Below are positions 49,874 through 60,000 of a stretch of DNA of 60,000 bases, piece by piece. Position 1 is the first letter of the stretch. The number at the start of each line of letters is the position of its first letter. Origin of the DNA: Bugula neritina. Lineage: Eukaryota; Bryozoa; Gymnolaemata; Cheilostomatida; Bugulidae. The stretch lies in contig OZ037772.1 of NCBI GenBank assembly GCA_964035545.1, positions 12,653,818 through 12,713,817 on the forward strand. The letters run 5' to 3'. Below the pieces are notes generated by a model that worked only from the letters and a program-made list of their open reading frames with translations, did not search any database and was not told the DNA's origin. Both the position numbers and the translations under genes were made by a program.

Positions 49874-52800
49874 TTATTTAGTTAAAAGCAGGCAAACTGC
49901 TATTACCAGTAACACCAGTAACACCAGTAGGATAATTATCAATGTACTTGGATGAAAGTAAAGGTGACTGGTCTGAAAAGGTATCTCTGTTTTTCTTGGT
50001 GCGGTGTTTCTCTCACCTAATCTTCGGATTCCTCTGCTTGATAGCGAATCATCACTTCTAAATAATATTTAAATGTCGAAAGTTAACTGTTTCTGCCAAA
50101 ATGGACAAGTGAATAATTAAAGAAAATCAACCAATTTGGGTTGTCAACAGTAACAACAATCAGTGATGTTCTGTTTCACACTTTTCTAACAGATGTTGTA
50201 TCAGGAGTCTTAGATAGTTGTAGTTGTCTCCTTTTACTGTTGCATGTATGATATTTGCATCACATATAGTGTGGGTGTGGCCTGTGTGAGTGTTGCTGAT
50301 ATAAAACAGAGTGTGTATGAGAGAGATTGGGGAACTGAGGAATTGATTAAAGAGTGATTGAGGACTTTGAACATAGGATGCATGCGAACACAATAGAATG
50401 TGTTAGTGAGTGCTAGCCTAGGACGATAGAAGGTGGAGCACCCATAGACGAATACCCTAACATGGAGTCCTAACTTCACCCCTACATATTGACAGGAGCT
50501 AGAGTTATCTCGGAAGCCAAGCTACCCGTATGGATATATTGACCCCAAGCTAACCCGAACACCACAACATATATTATATTATTTGGTGAGTTTGCATTTA
50601 ACTCAAAATTGTAAAAATTCACCACAACACAAATTCAGAATAAAGCTCAATTTTTTTTCTATTCACTGTCAGTTATCATCTGTTAAAAATTTGTTAGATA
50701 ATCTACGTAATGGGAAATTAAAATTTAATATACTAAGAAATATGTTAGAGAAAGATTGCAATCAAGTTGCTACTATTAGTATTACACATGAGAAGTAATA
50801 AAAGTCTATCAAAAAATATTTACACCGATTAAACAGGAAACATAAATTCATTTGAAGCTCATTATAGTACATTCAATTTTAGTGGAGTTTTACACAAACC
50901 TTTCAAAATCAAGTATATTCACGACTAGAAAAATCACATAAGCTTATAAGAAACACATGAAATAGAAAATTATTCAATACTAACTCGTCATCTGTCTGCG
51001 GCATAATTCGTCTCCGCCTTCGAGCACGTCTGCTTCTCGGTTCTGGTGGAGTCGGCCTTGAATTATCTATAAACAGAATCGAAAACTAACGTGTACGGCA
51101 AAAATTGGACGGCGCAGAACAATACACTACATAGCCTGTATGCACCAAATAAATGGACTATTTTTCACTGCAATTTTATCAGTACTAATATAAAAAAATG
51201 AAACTTACTGAATTTGAAATTTCTATAATTTGAAATTCCTAAAATTATAGCTTGTGTAAAAATTTATTTCCTGTCTTCACTATCTCAGTTCCAATATCTG
51301 ATACATGCTGATGAGCTAACACTGCTATAGGAATGATTTTTTTCAATTTAATATCTTAAAATTTCAACATAATTTTTGTATTCTGTACAAGACAGTGTAT
51401 GGTTTTCTCACCATTCAGGGCTTGTAAGCGAGAAAGAACTTGGCGACTTGCGGCGATGGTTTGGCTGTTGATTATATTTTGGTTGTCAGTAAGCTCAGAA
51501 ATAAAGTGTGCCAAAGCACTGGTCTCCTCTCTCAACTTTTTGTGTTCATCTTCATGCCTTCTGAATGTATCACTTACTTTACGAGTGAATGGCCCGTAAT
51601 CATCTCGCACAAAGTCTTGCTGAACTTGTATGGAACAATCAACTCTGTCTCTCAGCTCATGAAACTTATTTTCCATTTCTGTTTGCCTCTGTGTCAGCTC
51701 ATTAAACTCTCTCTTGCTAATGTTAGGTCCTAGCTGATTTCTGAACTGTTCAAAGTTGTGACCCGCTCTATAGTACGACAACAGAAGCTCTTTCACCTCA
51801 GCAGCATTTTCATCTTCTCGGTCATTGTCTCCACCTGGCACTTCCTCAACAACTTCATCAAGGTCGGACATCAAATCGTTGATATTGGTGTTGGCTAGGT
51901 TTATGGGAATGTTTTTTTCATCCATGTGATTTTCAGCCTGCATGATGAAAAAATTTAGCTAGAAACAAATACTTGAATGAGTTTCATTCCATAATTCATT
52001 TGTTGTGGATGCAGCATGCATACTGCAAGCAAATATTTCTAGCTCCCGCAAACATAATTACGTAAGCAAGAGTATTTGTGAAAAATAGAAGCAAAAGAAT
52101 TATTGCAGCCACAAAAAGAAGCTGTTGTCTGTTAGCAAAAAAATAAAGGTTTTGCAACAGTAATAGAAAATAATAACTTTGACACTAATCTCCACACCAG
52201 AGAAAAGGTAAACTACACATAACAAAATTGAAATTGAAATATGTATTTGAAATTTTTTTTGATGTACGGCAATCGAGTTGTTAGACTATAAACTAGTGGT
52301 ACTGAGTAGCCTGCAAGACCAGGCTTGGCTTAAATAATAAACTTTCAAAATGACCATTAATCTGATAATATGTAATGAAAGAAATTCAGCAAGCTAGAGT
52401 GGAGTTCTTTATATCTAAACATTTAAGTTTTACTTAAATAAAAGGTAGAAATTATGAAAATCTTGAAAAATGCTGTTAGAGTGTTTCTGTAACTGATTCA
52501 TTGAAAATGATGACATGTTACCAAGAATAAAACTTTCTAAGAAATTCTAATAAGTTGTTAGAAAAGGCAGGTCTATAAACATTGGGATTCAAACATTTAT
52601 TTTTATCAGAAGGGCTACCTACTACTGCTACACATTTAAAAAATAATATCTTAGAATTGATATGTTAGACAACCCATGTTAAAGCTTATAGTTCTACCTG
52701 TACTGGTTTGGAGTAGTTTATCTTTTCATTTTTAGCCTCTCCGGTTGCATCCATTCTCCCCTACAAAGTTTCAAAGAAATTAAACACTATACAAGCTATA

Positions 52801-53019
52801 ACAAAACAAAATATGTTAATAATCAAAAATCGCTGATCATTGATTGCAAATTAAGCAATCATTTTCAATTTTGAAAAAATCAATCAATTTTTGGTGCTTA
52901 GATAATGATTTTAAGTTTTAACTCTAATTTTTGGTTGCATTGATTAAGTCCAACTAATTCCAATACTTTAATATTTGCATTGCCTGGCTCAACAAAATTT
53001 GTTTTTGATCAACATTCAT

Positions 53020-53080
<61 letters not shown>

Positions 53081-54711
53081 TAATTGCCAATATTTATGTT
53101 ATTGTTTTTAAGATAACGTGGAAAAGAAGATAATCCATATTGATACAGTATAACTTCTGTCAGTTTAAGATTGTAGCAACTGTTACAGAATTTAATCATT
53201 TTTATTACAAGGTCATATCATAATAAGTCATCAACATCCAGTATAACTAAATGTAAATTATACTTTGAAATGTAAGCTAACTCTAAGAACTAGTAAACAT
53301 CCGTGTACATTGAGTCATGCGAAGTAGCTTTGAATAGCTTAAGATCTAAGCTAAATAATCAAAATATGTAGATAGCCTTATGTTTACAAACTGGTAGCCT
53401 AGTTTATCGCACTTCGAGAAATATGAGATGCCATTATAAAGGTACAAGTTTTTCCTAAATGAGACCGTGTACACAACATCTATATATTACAGAAGGAACA
53501 TACCTCACTTGCAGGAGGCACCTCAACGAAAACCCACTCTCTTTCTCCATCTATTGACAAAAAATAAACAAAGTGCAAAATGTAACCAACAAGTCAGCAT
53601 AATATTATGATTCATAGACATGCCAAAACCGAATATGCAATTGTGTTCATCAACATCACTTAAAAACTTGGCTGTAAAAGTCTCAATCACAATGAGGGAT
53701 GTAATGCTAGATGGAAAAAGAAACCCTATGTAAAGATACCTCCCCATTCCAAGAGTTGACTAAACCAACATACCTGGATTATCCAGTGACTGAGAACTTG
53801 CAGTTGGGTGGCATATTCTGCACTCCAGGTCACTATACAAATATATTATATTATAATATATGATTAGGTCACAAATTGTTAAAAGGTTTTATTTGCTTTT
53901 CTATTCAAATTATTTGACAAAAACTTTAATTATAAACTGCAAAAGTAGATGATTCGTACTAAACAAATTATTGAAATATTTTTCTGAGTGTTGAAAATCC
54001 ATTCAGAAGTATTACATTTATACAGTAGGTCATAACAATCAAGTTAATATGGTGATTACCTTGCATCCAAGCACTGCGTGCAAATATAGTGTCCTTCACT
54101 ACAATATCTAATCTCAGGAGTACACAATCTGTCTCCACAACTACTGCATAATAGCTGACTTGACTACAGGAGAAACAGAAAAGGTGTGGGTTGAATCACT
54201 AAATATAAGTACGATAAACAAGTAACTCAATAAAGGGTAGCATTATATATTTCAAGTGTAAGATTTAAACATTCAAACAACATAATATAAACCTGAAATT
54301 TACTAATGAGGCACTACTTGCATGTCCAGTGTTACAATGGAGAAGTTTTAATTTTACCTGTGCCTTGATCACACAAGTTGGTGAAATTAGGGTGCCAATC
54401 TTACAAACAAATATAAGCACTGGTAATAAATAATATAAGTATTTATCTATTATAACTAATCAGCATAAACAGTAGGCCCTATATATAGTGTGTCAAAATT
54501 ACATGTTGAAATACTTAGACAGCACCGACATTCAAATTCAAAACTTGTCCAATTTACAAACAGGGTGGAGGGTTTGAACCATGCTCTGGCAATTCATTTT
54601 ACAAAATTTTCAACATCATGTATGTACATATATTTCATAATTTAAACTGTAGTTAAAAACAAGCCTTCCTACCAGTTCCTTGCCACTTCTGTTTGGGAAA
54701 GCTGCTGCCAT
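49874..54711 (-). CDS. SIAH-like RING, coiled-coil, C-terminally membrane-anchored protein (probable E3 ubiquitin ligase)
   Basis: I do not recognise this protein as a whole. Exons: 54673-54711, 54358-54399, 54060-54163, 53774-53832, 53504-53550, 52698-52760, 51412-51937, 50985-51066, 49874-50057; total 1146 nt, 381 residues, all phases closed. Residues about 31-67 form a RING-type finger, C-x2-C-x11-C-x3-H-x2-C-x2-C-x7-C-x2-C (CSSC, RYCSEGH, CTQC, CRIC), with spacing like SIAH/SINA RINGs; no SIAH substrate-binding domain follows. The large exon is charged and predicted coiled coil (NELTQRQTEMENKFHELRDR, then HEDEHKKLREETSAL). A basic run RRARRRRR follows. The C-terminus is a hydrophobic helix (LIIILLVLLVLLVIAVCLLL) ending in TK, with no signal peptide, the layout of a tail-anchored protein. 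Inferred role: a membrane-tethered ubiquitin ligase facing the cytosol. The first exon is short, so an upstream coding exon cannot be fully excluded. Confidence 0.75.
53018..53080. repeat. (CA)n(TA)n microsatellite
   Basis: A run of CACACA followed by TATATA inside the RING-gene intron between exons 53504-53550 and 52698-52760. Confidence 0.95.
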
Positions 54712-55507
54712 TTTACCTATAATACAAATCAAATTTATTACAACTACGAAAAATCTAGTTCCGTCTGTCTGGTCAACAACTAGAAAGAATCATTAAGGTA
54801 GTAAGTTTTTTGAAAGCAACTTTGTTCTGGTGAGGATAGCCACAGCAAAACATGTGCACACTTTGTCTCAAGTCTGGATGTGATATCATAAAAGTGGTTC
54901 AGTCACAGCCAGCGCCCATCTGATATATCAAAATCTTCCAAATCGAATTTCCTGAATAGTTTAAGCCTGTAAAGTTTGAGTGAAAGTTCACAGTCTGAAC
55001 GAATCCTCATCACTTGGTTAAAAAGTAATGCTGATTGTTGGCCAATAACAGTGGAGTTTGCATTCACATTTTAAGTGAACCTCTACGACTTCTAATATTC
55101 AATACACACATGCACAGCATACACACACACACATATATAGGATAAAACTTGGCTAATCCAAATTTTATCCAAAGATGATCACTACCCAGCACTCACTGAA
55201 TCATATGAGCACCTGCTTGAACAATTCAAACTAAGACTCAGGTTCAAGGAATTTCGGGTTCAATTCGTACAAACTACAAGAAATATTACAGTAGTTTTCT
55301 ACCATAGACAATCAGAAATTTGAATATTGGATCAAATACATCAACCAAATCATCCTCCAATTCCGAGTTCTTACCACAAACACGCTAACATGGCATGTTT
55401 TTAAATTCAAGGTTAACTCTTTTTAAATATATTTGCTGACTACTGATGCATAAATGTAAGTTAAAGTTGTAACCTAAGGCACATGTGGCACACCCTTTAT
55501 AGTTTAT
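54712..55507. other. Upstream region of the RING gene
   Basis: About 800 bp between the RING-gene start and the outer inverted-repeat element. It should contain the promoter. No other feature is seen. Confidence 0.4.
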
Positions 55508-57693
55508 TGTAGTGGCTGTGGGAAGTACACATCCCATTGCCCCTGTCTAAGTATTCATAACAGAACAGTGACAATATATAATATTATAAGTATTATGAGT
55601 CAAGGGACTACAACTCCTTTGGCAATGCCGCAACTACGTGCGGCACCACATCACACTCTGCGGTGATACCGCCGGAACCTTCTACTAGCCAATCAACCTC
55701 AACCCTCTGAATATAAACAGCGCCTTCCGGCGCCCAGCCTCAGTCTGAAGATAACTGTCAAGTAGACTAGTGTGTTACCATATAATTGTTCTATATGCAA
55801 TACTCATGGTCTTGTGTGTATCTAATTAGACTTCCAATAAAGCTCTTCTATAAACCTCAACTATTTCGGTTTCTCTCGTAACCTCATAGTGAGGTATGCA
55901 GCAGTAATTCGCAGTACAATAAACACCCATACAAGTAGTGCACAAAATTACAACATTATACCCAACAGGGTGGCTTAGTGTGCAGAAAAGTTTGACAGGT
56001 GTCGGCATGTATAAGTTTAATATCAATATGAATGTAAAACATGATAACCAATAGAATACTTTTAGTTATACTTATACTATTGCTATAGTTTTATGCACTA
56101 CTCTTTAGGGTGTTAATGTGTACTCAATAATTACTGCATATCCACTGTGAGGTTATGTAAAGAACTGAACCAGTTGATCTTTAATGAGAGAACTGTAATA
56201 GTATTTCAATTATGCACACTAAAAATCATATAGAATTATAAAAGAAAAAAGAATACAAGAAGTAACTACTACACAAGTGAACCAATCTATTTAACAACTA
56301 TTGACTAAACTAGCTTTGGGCGCCGGAAGGCATTGTTTATATACAAGGGGTCGATCTCGATTGGTTAAGATAAGGTTCCGGCGGTATCACCACAGAGAGT
56401 GATGCGATGCCGCACAGGACTGCGGCATCGCTAACGAAGCTGTCGTCCTTGAGACATTAGTTGCCTCATAATATATTGTAAGTATTAGGTAGGGGGTACT
56501 GAGGGGGGTGACACGACATTTCACAAATGTCAATTCAAAAACATCTATTTCAAAAAAGACAATTCCCAATTTGACAATTTCCAAATTGACAATTAATAAA
56601 TTGACTTTTAGAAAAAAGACATTTCTAAAAATGACATTTCACAAATGATACGGCCCAGTTGGGTGTGAGCTCGACCGGGTCGAGAATAAGTTCATATAAA
56701 CGTGGGCAATTGCAGATCGGGACTGTTTGGTAGCTAACACTACTTCCGTGATAGCCTAACTCGCACGGGTTTATATTTGTTGCTGAAAGCTTTAAATCTT
56801 GTCAAGTTTAAGTTGAAATAATTACTACTTATTTACTTTTACTTTTATACTTGTATTATTGCGTGATGTTACTATTGTGGTGGCTCGTGGAGCTACCAGC
56901 AACACAATACGCAAGGTTGCGTATTGACCCGGAACAATGTATTAGCCAATTAGCTAGGCTGTTTTATGAGTAATAGTAGCAGCTTCGCGCTACTAGCTCA
57001 GTTGAGGATAGTGCTGTAAATTAAATAGACGTGCGTATCATTACTGTTATACATTAGATTTTATTATGTATTCTTGTATTAAAATATAACGATATCTACT
57101 CGATTTAACTCGGTGAGGTTTCTCTAGTGATAAATAGACTCTCTTGGTGGCACATCAACCCTAAATCTGAAAAACATAACACTATGTACATTATATGTTA
57201 TTTAATTTTATTAACCGTATTTCATAAGTTAAAACTGAAAAGTAAGAAGAAAATGAAACACGGTTAATAAAATTAAATAACATATAATGTACATAGTAAC
57301 ATCACGCAATAATACAAGTATAAAAGTAAAAGTAAATAAGTAGTAATTATTTAAACTTGAACTTGACAAGATTTAAAGCTTTCAGCAACAAATATAAACC
57401 CCGTATGAGTTAGGCTATCATGGAAGTAGTGTTAGCTACCAAACAGTCCCGATCTGCAATTGCCCACGTTTATATGAACTTATTCTCGACCCGGTCGAGC
57501 TCACACCCGACTGGACCGTATCATTTGTGAAATGTCATTTTTAGAAATGTCTTTTTTCTAAAAGTCAATTTATTAATTGTCAATTTGGAAATTGTCAATT
57601 TGGGAATTGTCTTTTTCGAAATAGGTGTTTTTGAATTGTCATTTGTGAAATGTCGCGGATTCACTGAGGGGTATACTTCCCACAGCCACTACA
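55508..57693. mobile_element. Non-autonomous transposon with long imperfect terminal inverted repeats (outer element)
   Basis: The left end begins TGTAGTGGCTGTGGGAAGTA (55508); its reverse complement ends the element near 57693. The inverted arms run about 55508-55745 on the left and about 56315-56497 plus 57672-57693 on the right, the right arm being split by a second insertion. Matching blocks include GGTGATACCGCCGGAACC and CCTTCCGGCGCCC, with many mismatches and small gaps, so this is an old copy. The core (about 55750-56310) has no credible ORF. I see no clear target duplication. The superfamily is not assigned. Confidence 0.75.
56507..57662. mobile_element. Mutator-like foldback element nested in the outer element
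   Basis: Two near-identical inverted arms of 369-370 bp (56507-56875 and 57293-57662) flank about 420 bp without a coding region. A 9-bp direct repeat ACTGAGGGG lies immediately outside both ends (56498-56506 and 57663-57671) and fits a target-site duplication. Long terminal inverted repeats plus 9-bp duplications are the hallmark of Mutator-like transposons. The outermost 7-8 bases of the two arms match poorly. Inside, 57181-57218 is a perfect inverted copy of 57260-57297, and 56905-56926 is a short hairpin. No transposase is present, so it is non-autonomous. Confidence 0.75.
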
Positions 57694-58119
57694 CTATGAC
57701 CATAACAATCAGTATCGGCGCCACCATGATCTAGATTACTAAATTTAATCTCAGTCTCAATATGATAACAATGCCTATATTTATATAAATAGCAACATTG
57801 ATTAACATGAAATAAATATTTCAATAATAAATTAGAATATCAATATGATAAGTCATAACATAAAATAAATTCAAATCAAGTACAAAATTAAATATTGCTA
57901 TCACTATATGTATTAGTATAAGTATAACTGTAGTACTATTAGTATTAATATAAATTAATATATTACAATTAAAATTACTATAAGTATATTTATTATTATT
58001 AATAATAATATTAAATTTAATTATTTTACATCAAATTAAAATTTAGTTATTTAACTTAACTAACAGTTATACTTGTAGTAAATATAATACCAATAGTATT
58101 ACTATTAGTATAACTATAA
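57694..58119. other. AT-rich spacer before the LINE fragment
   Basis: Low-complexity AT-rich DNA with TAAGTATAACTA words. No gene seen. Confidence 0.5.
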
Positions 58120-58719
58120 GTATAAGCAGTGTTGGATCATGCTGACTCAACCAAATACCTTGGTGTAACACTGCAGTCAGACTGTAAATTTGACCAACAC
58201 ATCCTAAAAAAGGTTCTTGTTGCAAAACGGCAATTAGGTATGATAAAACGTTCACTCTACTGGGCCCCCAGGAGAGCAAAGCTTATTGCCTACAAAGCCC
58301 TCTGTCTCCCACACTTGGAATATGCCAGTGCAGCCTGGGACCCATCTAGTAAAAATCATATAAATATAATGGAGAATGTTCAAACATGTGCTGTGCGTCT
58401 TATCTCTAACAGCAAAGGAAGAACTGATATTGGGGAAGAGATGAAAAAGCTGTGTTTGGAGCCGCTTGATCTAAGGAGGAAAAACCGACGCATCAGCCTT
58501 CTCCTAAAAATATTGTCTAAGGAAGAACTACATCCAACTCTGAGTGCTGCCTATGATGATTTTCTAGATCAGCGGACCACAAGCACTGTACAGACTCGGT
58601 CTCAGGTTGCAGGATTTCCCAGATCAGTGAGAGCGAACAAGAATGGGTATCTTTATAGTTTTCTCCCAAGAACAATAAGAGATATGAAGATCAGCACTGA
58701 TCACACACAGACAAGCTAG
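58120..58719 (+). mobile_element. 5'-truncated non-LTR retrotransposon, C-terminal part of the reverse transcriptase ORF
   Basis: An open frame of about 200 codons starts abruptly after AT-rich DNA and ends at the stop 58717-58719. It encodes the thumb and downstream part of a LINE-type ORF2: STKYLGVTLQSDCKFDQHI, then LCLPHLEYASAAWDPSSKNH, then NVQTCAVRLI and a Lys/Arg-rich end. The YLGV and LEYAS-W-P motifs are standard in CR1/Jockey-like elements. The endonuclease and catalytic palm (YADD) regions are missing, as expected for 5' truncation on insertion. The frame is still open, which suggests a fairly recent copy. The clade is not assigned. Confidence 0.85.
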
Positions 58720-60000
58720 TTAGCCTGTTAAGTTAATCTGCACAAGAATGTTAACACTTTTTAGATTACTGTCCAAGTACTGACAACTTAGTTTTTTATA
58801 TGAGGCACACCCCTTCTTCCCTCTAGGGAGGTCCAGTGTGGAAATAACATCGACAGGTATCGACAGGTAAGCATTAAACATAACTCAAACTGTATAGATA
58901 GTAATACTACTACTAGTACTACTACTAGTACCAGTAGTACTAGTATAATACATGAGATAAGTATAAGCGTCAAGCATAACTGTATAAGTACTACTACTAC
59001 TAGTACTACTACTACTAGCACTAGTAGTAGTAGACTAGTAGTAACTAGTATAAACTACAAATATAATACATAAATATACAACTTATAAGTTATATACATT
59101 ATAATTATTTTATTGCGTAGTAAGACTGAATAAAGATATAGTTATAATAATAATTATTATTATATTTAAAATATAACTATTTAACTATATTTTAATTTAG
59201 TAACAGTTTTACTACCATAACCATTACCATCACCATCACCATGAGTATCAATAAGTGAATATCCATTACCTCAGTTGAGGTAGGACTTCCACAGCAACTG
59301 GAAAGTCTATAGGGAAGCCTCTAGTAACTAATAACAAATAATATTAGTATTATATTTATAATATTAATAATAATATACATAATATAATAATATAAATAAT
59401 AATAACTATAAGTATAAGTATTATATTTATAATAATAATAATCATTTTGTAACTCAAACTGTAAGTATTGTTAAGCCCAAAAGTAATAGTAATACTAATA
59501 ACTAAAATATAAGCAATACTAATCTAATACTAATAGTATTATTACTATATAAATAATATTATGTAAATTGAAATTAGTTCGTATGATTTTGGCGACTCCA
59601 TATTATTATTCCGAAGACATTGGTGGGGAAAATCGGCCGTATTGCGTATAAGTCAGTTTCGTTTTACTACTATAGTGGAAGTGGTCCTCGCAAGCAAAGG
59701 TATAATAATATACATATATTACTCCGCCTGAAAGCAGAGTGGAGTATATGCCCTTTAACCCTTTGCTTTGAAGAAGGTAAGCCGGCCATAGCTATGCATT
59801 ATCATTTGGGTGTGTGTACTGTATAATAGAAATATTGTATTATCGTGTAATGATTTTATTATGAATATACAAATATATAAACTTCTCAGTTTTGCCAGTC
59901 ATCACAGAATATAAACCAAACTGATCATCAAAAATAGAAATGCAAAAATGGCAAACATGTTTGAAAATAAAACAAATTATAATGAAATAGATAATTTCAA
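58720..60000. other. AT-rich, triplet-rich tail of the window
   Basis: TACTACTAG triplet runs (about 58900-59040), then TAATAATAT-rich DNA. The stretch 59590-59820 is less AT-biased and open for 68 codons on the plus strand, without any motif I recognise; it may be an old repeat. Confidence 0.5.

Noticed and set aside
54530-54600. B-box-like GGTTCAAACCC on the minus strand
   Set aside because: No A box at the right distance and no tRNA fold; it may be chance or a very old SINE piece.
59590-59826. A 68-codon frame in a less AT-rich patch
   Set aside because: No recognisable motif, no splice context and no paired inverted repeat that I could confirm.

Overview
This window is nuclear DNA from an AT-rich, intron-dense animal genome. 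Genes are split into many short exons with GT-AG introns. The set (receptor tyrosine kinase, NOS1AP-type PTB adaptor, EDEM3, PP6 catalytic subunit) is metazoan. A sponge or another early-branching marine invertebrate is plausible, but the species cannot be read from the sequence. Exon maps were built by hand from splice motifs. In every model the exon phases close, apart from one single-base frameshift in the transposase-derived gene.

Layout. 414-9689 (-): N-terminal and central part of a receptor tyrosine kinase, with signal peptide, ectodomain, one membrane helix, juxtamembrane NPxY motif and kinase glycine loop; the rest of the kinase lies off the left edge. 12164-25083 (-): a 20-exon NOS1AP/CAPON-like adaptor with an N-terminal PTB domain and coiled coils. 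26174-38165 (-): a complete 20-exon EDEM3-like ER mannosidase with signal peptide, GH47 domain, PA domain and C-terminal KDEL. 39019-42816 (-): a THAP-domain, P-element-derived gene that has lost the catalytic RNase H-like core and carries one frameshift. 43941-47574 (+): a complete 10-exon protein phosphatase 6 catalytic subunit (PPP6C). 49874-54711 (-): a 381-residue protein with a SIAH-like RING, a coiled coil and a C-terminal membrane anchor, in a combination I do not recognise. 55508-57693: two nested inverted-repeat transposons, the inner one with 369-370 bp arms and a 9-bp target duplication typical of Mutator-like elements. 58120-58719 (+): a 5'-truncated non-LTR retrotransposon fragment. 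A tRNA-derived SINE-like piece lies near 48000-48195.

The most unusual property is in the introns. Minisatellites with a different unit in each intron repeatedly begin at, or within a few bases of, a splice junction. In several the repeat unit contains a copy of the splice site itself, so the true donor or acceptor is followed by many decoy copies. This recurs in four unrelated genes.

The genes form no operon-like unit. RTK and NOS1AP-like are signalling proteins, EDEM3 acts in ER-associated degradation, and PP6 is a housekeeping phosphatase.
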